Assembly (NCBI GenBank): GCA_016713865.1
Contig: JADJOG010000008.1
Location: 26,958-90,957 of the forward strand
Origin: Flavobacteriales bacterium
GTDB lineage: Bacteria > Bacteroidota > Bacteroidia > Flavobacteriales_F > PHOS-HE28
Reading direction: 5' to 3'
Length of the DNA: 64,000 nucleotides
The notes under the pieces were generated by a model. The model was not told where the DNA came from and made no database searches. It saw only the letters and a program-made list of their open reading frames with translations. Below, piece after piece: positions 18,600-29,354 of this stretch (position 1 is its first letter; each line of letters starts with the position of its first letter). The translations under genes and the position numbers were made by a program.

Positions 18600-19949
18600 C
18601 TACTTCTTCGTGCTGTACTTCACCGCGCCTTGCGCCACCAGGTGCTCGATGTCGTTGTTAATGCTGAGGATGAGCAAGCTGGTGGCCGTGCAGAACACCG
18701 GGCTGGTGATGCAGTGGTGGCCGTTCCAGCTGCCGTCCTGGTTCTGGATGCTGGTGAGGCGGCCCGTGGTCTGTTGGTACCAATTCTTCCAGCCTTGGTC
18801 CTTGGCGATCACGAGCGATTCGCCTGTTTGCAGGAAGCTGAGGAACTCCTCGCCGCCGTTGTTGCCGAAACCGCTGATCACGTTGTCGGCCTGCGCTTGC
18901 TGTTTCGCAGCCTCGTACACTTGGTAAGCGGTGTTCAAGCGCTCGGCTTCGCTGCGCGAAACGCCCGCATCCTCCAAGGTCTTCACGGTAACCGGCGCAT
19001 CCTTCTTGATTTTCCCTTCCTTTTTCGCTTGAATCACGACTTCATTCAGCTCGCGGGCCTCAGCGGCGCTATTGCGCGTGCTTCCGCTCACGGCGTATAG
19101 GGTGATGCCCGCGGCGCGCTCGGTAGCCACGGTGCCTTTGTTTGCATCGAAGTTGCCCTTCTGGTAATCGCGCGCCAGCTTCAGCGATTCATCATCAACG
19201 TTAGCGCCCTGTGACTTCGCGCTTTCCAACGCGGTAGCCGCGAAGCTGCTCTGGAGCACGCCCGCCCAACCATCGCCGCGCTGACTGCCGTCGCTGTTCT
19301 GCCCGCGCTGGATCATGTCAACGCAGGTGTTGAGCGCACGCATGGCACGGAGCCGCTTCGGATGCTGCCCGTTCAGTTTGGCCACGAGGTTGCTGAGGAA
19401 TTGCGCGGTGAGCGCCACATCGATGTTGGCGCCAAGCTTGGCCTGGATCTGCGTGCCTTGCAGCTGCGTGATGTTGATGGCATTCTTCGGCGCGCTCTCG
19501 ACTTGCTTCAAGAGATACTCGGTGGCGCGACTCAGTTGCTGCGCATGCGGACCTTGATCGAGCGTGCTTCCCATTCGCATGATGGCCATGGCCACCATGG
19601 CGGTGGTAGCGGGATCAGTGCTCACCGCATGCGGATCCGTGATGTCCTGGCGCGAATGCGAGCCTGCGCCGTAGCCACCATCACTAGCCTGAGCACCCAC
19701 TAGCCATTGCAACGCACGCTGCTCCGACTGAAGCACTTTGGCGGGGGTGGCGAGCACGAAGCTGCTATCGAGCCCCTCGCCTTCATACACTGTCATGAAC
19801 ACGCAGCCCTTGGGCTTGGGGGCTTCGCAGCATTCCTTGTGGTCGGAATGCGCGATGGGGGTGCGTGAAGTTGGACGGAACGAAACGAGCAATGCGGCGA
19901 TGCCTGCTGTGCTAGCAATCGCGGCGATGACGAAAACGTGCTTTCTCAT
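18600..19949 (-). CDS. Membrane-anchored protein with prenyltransferase/squalene-oxidase-like toroid repeats
   Basis: 449 residues, with one N-terminal membrane helix or signal anchor (VFVIAAIASTAGIAALLVSF) and a Cys-rich stretch (ECCEAPKPKGC). Alpha-helical repeats with toroid wording follow (ALQWLVGAQASDGGYGAGSH; RGQNSDGSQRGDGWAGVLQ; LTSIQNQDGSWNGHHCIT). These resemble the QxxDGSW repeats of terpenoid-cyclase/complement-type alpha-toroids, but the catalytic DxDD or DCTAE motifs of cyclases are absent. A protein-binding or protease-inhibitor-like role is as likely as enzymatic activity. It is convergent with the methyltransferase operon. Confidence 0.6.
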   Translation of the reverse strand: MRKHVFVIAAIASTAGIAALLVSFRPTSRTPIAHSDHKECCEAPKPKGCVFMTVYEGEGLDSSFVLATPAKVLQSEQRALQWLVGAQASDGGYGAGSHSRQDITDPHAVSTDPATTAMVAMAIMRMGSTLDQGPHAQQLSRATEYLLKQVESAPKNAINITQLQGTQIQAKLGANIDVALTAQFLSNLVAKLNGQHPKRLRAMRALNTCVDMIQRGQNSDGSQRGDGWAGVLQSSFAATALESAKSQGANVDDESLKLARDYQKGNFDANKGTVATERAAGITLYAVSGSTRNSAAEARELNEVVIQAKKEGKIKKDAPVTVKTLEDAGVSRSEAERLNTAYQVYEAAKQQAQADNVISGFGNNGGEEFLSFLQTGESLVIAKDQGWKNWYQQTTGRLTSIQNQDGSWNGHHCITSPVFCTATSLLILSINNDIEHLVAQGAVKYSTKK

Positions 19950-20046
19950 GGCGTGTGCGTTTGGGCCTTTCCGCTGAGATGCGGAGGAAGGGCGATTTGC
20001 ACACGCGGTACCCGCAAATACCGATCAGGTTCAATGCTTGGCGAAA

Positions 20047-20054
20047 TACCTTCG
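20047..20054 (+). promoter_or_regulatory. Putative -7 promoter element TACCTTCG
   Basis: It fits TAnnTTTG with one change and ends 3 nt before the ATG at 20058, implying a leaderless or almost leaderless transcript. Confidence 0.4.
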
Positions 20055-20057
20055 GCC

Positions 20058-20896
20058 ATGCGCCTAATCGCCCTCGCCGCACTTTTAGCCTCCACCGCCT
20101 TGCTCGCCCAGCCCGCGTTCTCCATTTCAGCCTGGATGCGCAACAACGCGCCAACTTCGAGCAATGGGTAGCCAACGGTGGAAGCGTCATGGGCATTCAT
20201 GCGGCCAGCGACACCTATCGCCACAGCAGCGCCAATGGCAACAACACCGGCACCTGGGATTTCTATTCGGAGCTGATCGGCGCAAGCGTGCAAGAGAACC
20301 CGAACCATGTGGCTGGCACACCCGCGTACACGATGCAGCATGTCGGCCTGCATGCCAGCACCGCGAACCTGCCCGACCCTTGGGTGAAGGACGAGGAGTA
20401 CTACTACTGGGAAGGCGGCTACTTCGGCACCGACAACACCGAAGCGCTTCGCGTGGAAGAGACCATCGGACCCAACGGACAGGTGAACAGCTACGATGCG
20501 GAACGGCCCATGAGCTGGTTTCGCATCCTACCCAATGGCTCACGCGTGTTCTACACCGCGCTGGGTCATGCGCAAAGCAATTACACGAGTGATATGCTCT
20601 TCCGCACGCATATCAGGGATGCAATGGTTTGGCTGTTAGGCGATGCGACGAACATGCGCGAATCCTCAACTGCTTCGGTCAGGATCTGGCCGAACCCGAG
20701 CGAAGGCCAAGTGCATGTTCTTTCGACCTCTCGTTCTTGGGAATCGCCAATCGTCTTGCGCGACGCATCCGGAAGAGAACTCTCCCAAATAATCGCACGG
20801 GGGAATCGGGCCACGCTTAATTTAAGCCAACTAGAAGACGGCATGTACTTCATACAGGCGAGCGGTCGTACGACGCCCTTGCTTCTGCTCAGATAA
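20058..20896 (+). CDS. ThuA-like domain protein with T9SS sorting domain, internal deletion and frameshift
   Basis: The ATG at 20058 opens a clean signal peptide (MRLIALAALLASTALLAQ). At about 20120-20130 the frame changes and the sequence jumps to the second half of a ThuA (trehalose-utilisation) domain: LDAQQRANFEQWVANGGSVM, GIHAASDTYR, then GSRVFYTALGHAQSNYTSDM. The first 70-90 residues of ThuA are missing. The last 80 residues form a type A T9SS C-terminal domain (VRIWPNPSEGQVHV ... LSQLEDGMYFIQASG). It would be exported and surface-attached or released. ThuA domains have a glutamine-amidotransferase-like fold; the substrate is probably a sugar derivative. Confidence 0.7.
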
Positions 20897-20913
20897 ATAG
20901 GATGCCGTCTCGG

Positions 20914-21789
20914 TCAGTTGTGACCGCGCCCGCGCTGCACCCCGATCATATCGCCTGTTTTGCAGACAACCGCACCCACGCCTGCATAAGCGACAGCAGC
21001 CATTCCCTTCAGGACGCTCTGCTTCTTCTTGAACCCCCAAACATCCTTGAGGAAGAGCGGGAAATTCTGCGCGTTCAGCAGGTCGAAGGCAACTGAAATC
21101 GTTGGTTCCAGGCTCTTAGCGGTATGCCAGATGCCATAAGGGATGAAGAGGGTCTCGCCCGCGCCAACGACGAAGGTTATCGGAGTCGCCTTGCTGTATA
21201 GCGGGAACTTCTCCAGATCAACGTTCTCGATGTCGGGAATGGAACTCTTCCAGGTGTTCGTGGTTTCAGGATAGAGGTATTGCTCTTGACCGCGCGGCCA
21301 AACGGTGAACTCCTTGTTGCCGTAGAGCTGGTTGATCCAGGCGCTCAGATGGTAGTAGTCGAGGTGCACATAAGGGAACTTACCACCCGGTCCACCAATG
21401 AACATCTCCAAAGCACTGCCCCAGTAACCGCGCTTGAACCAAGAGCTTTGAAGCCAATTCGGCTTCGCGAAGCCCATATCGAGCGGCGACACCATTTGCA
21501 CGAGCTCTGGCAACTGCGTCGGCAGGTGGAATTTGCACGGATAAGGCACCGGCCGGGTCGTGTCCTTACCCTCCACGAGGTCGAGGATCTCGTTCATCGA
21601 ATACTCCTTCCCATCGACCATGGTGCGTCGTGTGCCGAAGCGCTCACGCAGGTAATCCGGAGTGAAGGTGTCATAGGCTCCCCAGACCTTCGATGCGTTC
21701 TTGAACACTAGCGGCACACCTGCCTTCCAGTGCTCTTCGAAGAACTGCTCGTAGCTCATTTCGCCGGCTTCGACCTTCTTGACCTCCAT
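20914..21789 (-). CDS. Cupin-like (JmjC/Cupin_8) Fe(II)/2-oxoglutarate oxygenase candidate
   Basis: 291 residues. The metal-binding H-x-D lies in FPYVHLDYYHLSAWINQLYG, and the distal histidine in LFIPYGIWHTAKSLEPTISV. The Cupin_8 N-terminus is seen in GVPLVFKNASKVWGAYDTFT. The first three residues of the facial triad arrangement are thus present, as in FIH-type peptidyl hydroxylases. A hydrophobic C-terminal segment (MAAVAYAGVGAVV) is an unusual addition. Target unknown. The gene is 158 nt downstream of typA in the same direction. Confidence 0.75.
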   Translation of the reverse strand: MEVKKVEAGEMSYEQFFEEHWKAGVPLVFKNASKVWGAYDTFTPDYLRERFGTRRTMVDGKEYSMNEILDLVEGKDTTRPVPYPCKFHLPTQLPELVQMVSPLDMGFAKPNWLQSSWFKRGYWGSALEMFIGGPGGKFPYVHLDYYHLSAWINQLYGNKEFTVWPRGQEQYLYPETTNTWKSSIPDIENVDLEKFPLYSKATPITFVVGAGETLFIPYGIWHTAKSLEPTISVAFDLLNAQNFPLFLKDVWGFKKKQSVLKGMAAVAYAGVGAVVCKTGDMIGVQRGRGHN

Positions 21790-21947
21790 GACCGTGTTGT
21801 TGGTGTATAAAATGAGGGCGCTTGAACGCCGATGGCCTCACAAGGATTCAGGCCGTTCGGAGGTCGAATCTATGACTCCACATGAATGATAGCCAGAAGA
21901 GCCCAGAGACCAAGGCTGGCCTTGCCGAATCGCCAATGGCCGGCCCC

Positions 21948-23765
<1,818 letters not shown>

Positions 23766-23786
23766 GGTTTCTATCGAAAAAGCGCG

Positions 23787-23794
23787 CGAATGTA
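23787..23794 (-). promoter_or_regulatory. Putative typA -7 promoter element TACATTCG
   Basis: Minus-strand TACATTCG differs from TAnnTTTG by one base and lies 22 nt upstream of the typA ATG at 23765, in the divergent typA/fur spacer. Confidence 0.4.
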
Positions 23795-23881
23795 GGGCTT
23801 CCGAGCGCTCCGGAGGACCGGGGGCAACGCTCCGCGTGATTGGAACGGTTCAAACGCCCGAAGCCGCAGCAACCCGGCCAT

Positions 23882-23889
23882 TACATTTG
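23882..23889 (+). promoter_or_regulatory. Putative -7 promoter element TACATTTG of the Fur-family operon
   Basis: An exact match to the Bacteroidota TAnnTTTG element, ending 5 nt before the ATG at 23895. No clear TTTG -33 element is visible. The position implies a very short or absent 5' leader. Confidence 0.5.
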
Positions 23890-23894
23890 CAGCC

Positions 23895-24353
23895 ATGCAG
23901 ATGACCGAGCAACAGCACAGCGTGGAGCGGATCTTCCGCGACTATCTGGAGCAGCACGGGCACCGCAAGACTCCCGAGCGCTTCGCGATCCTCTCGGAGG
24001 TGTATGCCCACGAGGGCCACTTCGACATCGAGCGACTCTACGGGCGCATGAAGAAGAAGAATTACCAGGTGAGCCGTGCCACGCTTTACAACACCATGGA
24101 TCTGCTGATCGAGTGCGACCTGGTGCGCAAGCATCGCTTCAACGACACGCAGTCGTGGTTCGAGCGGGCTCATGCCTACCGCCAGCACGACCATGTGATC
24201 TGCGACGTATGCGGGAACGTGGCTGAATTCTGCGACCCCCGCATCCAGCAGATCCGCAACAACGTGTCCGAAGCATTGGGCTTCCGCGTTAGAAGCCACG
24301 CCCTGCACATCCACGGCACCTGTGCCGCCTGCCAAGCCAAACGCGAGAATTGA
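23895..24353 (+). CDS. Fur-family metal-responsive transcriptional repressor
   Basis: 152 residues. A winged helix (HRKTPERFAILSEVYAHEGH; YQVSRATLYNTMDLLIECDL) is followed by the dimerisation/metal domain with HDHVICDVCG and CAACQ (two CxxC zinc sites) and FRVRSHALHIHGTC. This is the layout of Fur/Zur/PerR proteins. The subfamily cannot be fixed from the sequence alone; Fur (iron) is the usual assignment in Bacteroidota. The stop TGA overlaps the ATG of the STAS gene (TGATG), so the two are translationally coupled. Confidence 0.9.
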   Translation: MQMTEQQHSVERIFRDYLEQHGHRKTPERFAILSEVYAHEGHFDIERLYGRMKKKNYQVSRATLYNTMDLLIECDLVRKHRFNDTQSWFERAHAYRQHDHVICDVCGNVAEFCDPRIQQIRNNVSEALGFRVRSHALHIHGTCAACQAKREN

Positions 24354-24718
24354 TGACCACCACCGAACGCCCTCCATTCGACCTGGAACTCTCCGAGAAC
24401 CAGGGCATCCGGATCTTCCACCTCAAAGGCCGCCTCATGGACCAGCATCAGGCTGATCGCCTCATGGCGGCTTTCGACACCGAGGTGGATGCGGGCCATA
24501 CAAGCGTGGTGCTCGATATGGGCGAACTCTTGTACATGAACAGCACCGGGCTCAACATCCTGATCAGCGTGCTCACCCGCACGCGCAATGCCGGCGGTGA
24601 TACGCTGATCGCTCGCGTAAGCACAAGCGTTCGCCAGCTGTTCGTTGTCACCAAGCTCGATTCGGTCTTCATCCTCACCGATACCGTGGATGAGGCCGTG
24701 GCGAAAATCAAGGCCTGA
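24353..24718 (+). CDS. STAS-domain anti-sigma-factor-antagonist-like protein
   Basis: 121 residues forming a single STAS domain: IRIFHLKGRLMDQHQADRLM, then VVLDMGELLYMNSTGLNIL. The serine in MNSTG corresponds to the phosphorylated Ser of SpoIIAA/RsbV. Partner switching with a sigma factor or kinase would be the default role, but Bacteroidota rarely have SigB-type factors and no RsbW-like kinase is nearby. The gene starts inside the Fur stop codon and ends 2 nt before the purA start. Confidence 0.85.
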   Translation: MTTTERPPFDLELSENQGIRIFHLKGRLMDQHQADRLMAAFDTEVDAGHTSVVLDMGELLYMNSTGLNILISVLTRTRNAGGDTLIARVSTSVRQLFVVTKLDSVFILTDTVDEAVAKIKA

Positions 24719-24720
24719 CC

Positions 24721-25998
24721 GTGAGCAGCGCACGCATGGATGTGCTCCTCGGTGCCCAGTGGGGCGACGAGGGCAAGGGCAAGGTCGTTGATGTGATAGC
24801 GCCCGATTACGATGTGATCGCACGCTTCCAGGGCGGACCCAATGCAGGGCACACGTTGATCTTCGAGGGCACCAAGCATGTGCTGCACACCATACCCAGC
24901 GGCGTGTTCCGCGAGGGTACGGTGAACCTCGTTGGCAATGGCGTTGTAGTGGACCCGGTGATCTTCCTGCGTGAAGTACGTTCGCTCGAAGCGGCCGGCG
25001 TCAACATCCGCGCAGCCCTGCTGCTTTCGAGGCGCGCGCACTTGATCCTGCCCACGCACCGCGCGCTCGATGCCGCCAGCGAGGCCGAAAAAGGCAAGCA
25101 GCGCATCGGCAGCACGCTCAAGGGCATCGGCCCGACCTACATGGACAAGACAGGCCGCAATGGCATGCGCTTGAGCGATCTCTTCCAGCCCGATTTCGCA
25201 GAGCGCTACGCGAGCCTTGTGCGCAAGCACGAGCGACTGCTCTCGCAATTCGGGCACGAAGGCAGCGTGAAGGAGACCGAAGCCGAATGGCTCGACGCGA
25301 TCGAGCAGCTGCGTTCCTTCAGCACCGTTGATTGCGAGCATTACCTCGACGCCGCGCTGCGGTCAGGCAAGCGCGTGCTGGCCGAAGGCGCGCAAGGCAC
25401 CTTGCTCGACATCGACTTCGGCACCTACCCGTACGTGACCAGCAGCAGCACGATCAGCGCTGGCGCCTGCACCGGACTCGGTGTGGCACCCAACCGCATC
25501 GGCACCATCACCGGCATCTTCAAGGCCTATTGCACCCGCGTGGGCAGCGGCCCCTTCCCCACCGAATTGAACGATGCCGTTGGCGAACGCATGCGTACTG
25601 CCGGCCATGAGTTCGGCAGCACCACTGGCCGCCCACGCCGCTGTGGCTGGCTCGATCTGCCTGCCTTGCGCTTCGCAGTGATGGTCAATGGCATCAGCGA
25701 ATTGGCCATGATGAAGGCCGATGTGCTCTGCGGATTCGATACCGTGCGCATCTGCACGCACTACAAGGTGAACGGACAGCTCACCGACCGCATGCCGTAC
25801 GATGTCACGAATGGCATCGAACCGGTTTATGAGGACATGCGCGGCTGGGATGCCGCGAGCGTTGCGCAAGGCGTGCCCAGCGAACTTGAGACATACATCA
25901 GCCGGATCGAAGAGGCGGTGGGCGTACCAATCACTTTGGTTTCGCTAGGCCCCGACCGCAAGGAGACGATCCACCGCAAGGCGGAGCGAGTGGCCTGA
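24721..25998 (+). CDS. purA: Adenylosuccinate synthase
   Basis: A complete protein of 425 residues that converts IMP, GTP and aspartate to adenylosuccinate in AMP synthesis. Diagnostic motifs are GAQWGDEGKGKVVD near the N-terminus, GPTYMDKTGRNG, QGTLLDIDFGTYPYVTSS and TGRPRRCGWLDL. The frame begins with GTG at 24721; an ATG at 24736 (MDVLLGAQWGDEG) is equally likely and gives the more typical N-terminus. Confidence 0.97.
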   Translation: MSSARMDVLLGAQWGDEGKGKVVDVIAPDYDVIARFQGGPNAGHTLIFEGTKHVLHTIPSGVFREGTVNLVGNGVVVDPVIFLREVRSLEAAGVNIRAALLLSRRAHLILPTHRALDAASEAEKGKQRIGSTLKGIGPTYMDKTGRNGMRLSDLFQPDFAERYASLVRKHERLLSQFGHEGSVKETEAEWLDAIEQLRSFSTVDCEHYLDAALRSGKRVLAEGAQGTLLDIDFGTYPYVTSSSTISAGACTGLGVAPNRIGTITGIFKAYCTRVGSGPFPTELNDAVGERMRTAGHEFGSTTGRPRRCGWLDLPALRFAVMVNGISELAMMKADVLCGFDTVRICTHYKVNGQLTDRMPYDVTNGIEPVYEDMRGWDAASVAQGVPSELETYISRIEEAVGVPITLVSLGPDRKETIHRKAERVA

Positions 25999-26003
25999 TC
26001 GCC

Positions 26004-27387
26004 ATGGCGCCGTCGAAGAAGCGCCCCGCAAATCCTCGCAGCGCGGAGCTGCCTGCAGGTTTCCGTGAGCGCATGGCGCAACGCTTCGGTGCGGAAACCT
26101 CGGACCTGCTCGAATCGCTGCGCGCTGAAGCGCCCATCAGCATACGGTTGAATCCACTGAAGTCCGCAGCCATCAACGCGGAACATGTTCCGTGGTGCGC
26201 CCAAGGACGTTACCTGGAGCAACGGCCTGCCTTCACGCTTGATCCGCTGTTGCATGCCGGAGCCTACTACGTGCAGGAGGCATCATCAATGCTTCTCGAA
26301 CAAGCGTTGAAAGCGTGCGGCGCGCTAACGACTGATGTGCTCGCGCTCGATCTCTGCGCGGCGCCCGGTGGCAAGAGCACGCACCTGCTCTCGCTGCTCA
26401 CTGAGGGATCGCTGCTCGTGGCTAATGAGCCGGTTGCCGCACGTCGCGCCGTGCTCGCGGAGAACCTGTGGAAGCATGGCGCCACTAAAGCCATTGTAAC
26501 CGGAAGCGATCCCAGCGACCTGAGCTCCATGCCAGAGACCTTTGACCTGATACTGGTTGACGCGCCTTGCTCGGGCGAGGGCTTGTTCCGAAGAGATGCC
26601 TTCGCGCGTGAGCAATGGTCGCCGCGATTGGTGCAGCAATGCGCCACGCTCCAGAGCAGGATACTCGATCATGCCTGGAACGCACTGGCCCCCGGCGGCT
26701 ACCTGATCTATAGCACTTGCACATGGGAATTGGAAGAGGATGAAGCGCAGGCCGCTCGACTGATTGCCATGGGCGCCGAGGCCATCGACCTTGATCCGCC
26801 ACCAGACTGGGGACTGCTGCGCGTTGAGCACGCAGGAGCCATCGGCTATCTCTGCTTGCCGCATCGCGTGCGCGGCGAAGGCTTCTTCATGAGCGTTGTG
26901 CGCAAGCCGGGAGAAACCCTGGCCCGAGCCAGCAAAGCGCACCGCTGCCTCGGGGGAACGCTTGCCATGGATTAAGGCTGATCAGGCGTTCGTGATTCAC
27001 GAGTCAGCCGGTCTGCTTTACGCGCAGCCTGCTCGATGGAGCGAAGCCATCAATCGCATCGGGCTTCGCATGGCTCATCCGGGCGTTCCCGTAGCCGAGC
27101 GAAAGGGGAACGAATGGCAACCGCATCCGGCCGTTGCGCTTTCCACTGCTATTGATGCACAGGCCTGCGCGATCATCGATGCCGACCACGAAACGGCCCT
27201 CCACTACTTGCGCGGCAATGCGCTACCGGCACAAAGCGCGCATGGAACAGCACTGGTAATGCATCAAGGTTTAGGGATTGGCTGGGTGCAGGGTGCTGGT
27301 AACCGCTGGAACAATCGATGGCCAGCACCGTGGCGCGTGCGTCAAGCGACTTCTCCGCTGCCACCTGTACCTTGGTCGATGCCATAG
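26004..27387 (+). CDS. rsmF: 16S rRNA m5C methyltransferase, RsmF/NOL1-NOP2-Sun family, one frameshift
   Basis: The frame from the ATG at 26004 has APISIRLNPLKS, then YYVQEASSM, motif I LDLCAAPGGKSTHLLSLL, DAPCSGEGLFRRD (PC motif with one catalytic Cys) and YSTCTWELEEDE (second catalytic Cys). Near 26935-26965 the frame shifts, and the C-terminal RNA-binding domain of RsmF-type enzymes continues to 27387 (LYAQPARWSEAINRIGLRM; ALHYLRGNALP; LGIGWVQGAGNRWNNRWP). About 461 residues when joined. It methylates cytosine-5 in rRNA with SAM. It follows purA by 5 nt. Confidence 0.85.
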
Positions 27388-27391
27388 TGCC

Positions 27392-28123
27392 ATGCTGAAC
27401 GGATTCCTCGATTGGTTCGAAGAGCACAAGACGGGCGTGATAGGCACGCTCACGCTGCACACGCTTGTGCTGTTCGTATGCACCATGCTTTACATGCGTG
27501 CGACACCCCGTGAGGATGAAGTGAGCGATATGCGGATCGAAGTGATCTCCGAGCCCGAAGCAGAGCAACTGGTGCAGAAGATCCTCGATGAGGATGCCGG
27601 GATCACGGAGAAGGTCACGAACCTCACCAGCAATGTGACCGCCGATGCGCGCCCCGTTTTCAATGCGCAGCGCTTGGCTGAGCGCGTGGAACAAGAGGTG
27701 CGCGATCTTGAGCAGAGCGAGCGCGAGCGGCTCGAGCAAGAACGCATCGATCGCGGCGAGAAGGTGGAAATGCCCGAGCTCGACCCCAGTAAGTGGGACA
27801 AGGAGCAATACATGGACAAGGCCGTGCAACCCGTGAAGATTGAAGGCGCTACCACGGTGTGGTACGACCTGAAGGATCGCGTGCGCGGCAGCGGGGCGCC
27901 AGCCTACCTGTGCAAGGACCGCGGTCGTGTAGCGATACGTGTGGTGGTGGAGCGCGATGGCTCAGTGCGCAAAGCCGATCTCGACCAGTCGCAGAGCGTG
28001 AATGTGGATGATTGCATGCTGGAGCAAGCGCTCACCTCCGCGAAACGCACGCGCTTCAACCCGAGCAGTTCCGCGCCCGATCCGCAGACCGGCACCGTGT
28101 ACTTCCTATTCATGCCGCAGTAG
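27392..28123 (+). CDS. TonB-like protein / energy-transducer-type membrane protein
   Basis: 243 residues. One N-terminal membrane helix (TGVIGTLTLHTLVLFVCTMLYM) is followed by a long charged, coiled-coil-like periplasmic linker (residues about 90-130, rich in E, R and Q: RVEQEVRDLEQSERERLEQE). It ends with a short TonB/TolA-like C-terminal domain (GRVAIRVVVERDGSVRKADL; LEQALTSAKRTRFNPSSSAP). The shape is that of a protein linking the inner membrane to an outer-membrane receptor. No exbB/exbD is in the window. It begins 5 nt after the rsmF stop and ends at a strong terminator. Confidence 0.75.
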   Translation: MLNGFLDWFEEHKTGVIGTLTLHTLVLFVCTMLYMRATPREDEVSDMRIEVISEPEAEQLVQKILDEDAGITEKVTNLTSNVTADARPVFNAQRLAERVEQEVRDLEQSERERLEQERIDRGEKVEMPELDPSKWDKEQYMDKAVQPVKIEGATTVWYDLKDRVRGSGAPAYLCKDRGRVAIRVVVERDGSVRKADLDQSQSVNVDDCMLEQALTSAKRTRFNPSSSAPDPQTGTVYFLFMPQ

Positions 28124-28135
28124 CTCCCGGAAACA

Positions 28136-28163
28136 GAAGAGCCGGACTTGCGCCCGGCTCTTC
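28136..28163. terminator. Bidirectional terminator between the tonB-like and TPR genes
   Basis: GAAGAGCCGG (28136-28145) and CCGGCTCTTC (28154-28163) form a perfect ten-base-pair stem with an eight-base loop in the 58-nt space between two convergent genes. Confidence 0.75.
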
Positions 28164-28181
28164 GCTCGAATTGCGTTCAGC

Positions 28182-29354
28182 TTATTGCAGCTTGGCGAGC
28201 TTCGCCTTCATCTCGTCGTACTTGGCGGTGTTGCCGGCACGCGGATACAGCTTCACCAGCTGCTGTATCGTCATCGCATCGGTCTCGTTGATCGCGTGCG
28301 CCTGCTCGAAGAACGGCAGCGCCTGCATGATCAGCTCATCAGCCACTTTCTTGCACTTGAGGTACTCGGTGTCGTTCTTGATCGCATTGCAGCGCTCGAT
28401 CTCACCGGCAGCGCGGTTGTTGTAAAGCACCCCGATGTTGTAGAAGGCATCGAAGAAGCGTCCATCGGCGGCGATGGCCTTCTTGTAAGCATCCTCAGCC
28501 TTGGCGCTGCGCTCCTTCACCTGCGCGGCATCCTTCGTCTCGCCCGCCATCTTATCGTACAGGTTCCCGAGACCGAACCACAGATTCGGATTCCCCGGAT
28601 CCGCGGCGATCGCCTCCTTCAGGCTCGCTTCCGCCTCCTCGCTGCGGTTGGCTTGTATGAGCAGATCGGTGAGCTGGAGCCGTAGATCCTTGTTGCTTGG
28701 GAAGCGCTGAAGGCCCTCCTTCGCTGCCGTTATCGCCGCATCCTTGTTCCCTTGCTTTTCCTCCAGGCTCGTGATGAACACGTACACCTTCCCATCATTG
28801 TAGCCTGCGGAGATCGCCTCACGATAGGCCTTCACAGCGTTGGGCAGATCGCCAGCGGCATCGTACGCAAGCGCTTTGTTGAAGATGGCATTGGTATCGA
28901 CCTGGCCGAATTTGGCCGCGATGCGCTGCGACATTTCATACCGCGTAACGGCCTTGCTGAAATCCTTTGCGATGTATGCGTCGTTGCCGCCATTGAGAGC
29001 CGCCACCTGCAACGCGCCCAAGAAGGACGTGTTCTCGGTCTTGTAGGAACCCTTGGTATCGAGCTCAACGGCCTTCAGGTAGCTATCGACCGACTTCTCG
29101 AGCGCATCAGGGAACTTGGCCTGCAATGCTGCATCATCGCGCAAGGCGATCAAGCGATAGATGTTACCACGATAGCGCCAGGTCTTCTCTTGCGCACCGG
29201 TCTTGGCATCTTGCGTAGCAGGCTCGATGAACTCGGCTGCCTTCTCAAGCTTGCCATCCTGCATGTAGTTGTACGCGTTGATCACATTGACATTCTGTGC
29301 GCTGAGGCTGAGGCCCAATGCGAGGCCGGTTGCGCTAAGGATCAATTGCTTCAT
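28182..29354 (-). CDS. Secreted tetratricopeptide-repeat protein
   Basis: 390 residues. A signal peptide (MKQLILSATGLALGLSLSAQ) is followed by TPR helices throughout (AIFNKALAYDAAGDLPNAVKAYREAI; VFITSLEEKQGNKDAAITAAKEGL; NLWFGLGNLYDKMAG). Such periplasmic TPR proteins act as scaffolds; no partner is identifiable. It lies directly downstream of gyrA in the same direction and is probably cotranscribed; if the gyrA tail is corrected the two genes are separated by 23 nt instead of overlapping. Confidence 0.8.
   Translation of the reverse strand: MKQLILSATGLALGLSLSAQNVNVINAYNYMQDGKLEKAAEFIEPATQDAKTGAQEKTWRYRGNIYRLIALRDDAALQAKFPDALEKSVDSYLKAVELDTKGSYKTENTSFLGALQVAALNGGNDAYIAKDFSKAVTRYEMSQRIAAKFGQVDTNAIFNKALAYDAAGDLPNAVKAYREAISAGYNDGKVYVFITSLEEKQGNKDAAITAAKEGLQRFPSNKDLRLQLTDLLIQANRSEEAEASLKEAIAADPGNPNLWFGLGNLYDKMAGETKDAAQVKERSAKAEDAYKKAIAADGRFFDAFYNIGVLYNNRAAGEIERCNAIKNDTEYLKCKKVADELIMQALPFFEQAHAINETDAMTIQQLVKLYPRAGNTAKYDEMKAKLAKLQ

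Noticed and set aside
19960..20095. TPP-riboswitch-like wording on the minus strand (GAACCTGATCGG) and CTGAGA on the plus strand
   Set aside because: The conserved blocks are on opposite strands and the 5' GGGGTGC part is absent. The sequence is explained by the leader and signal-peptide codons of the ThuA-like gene.
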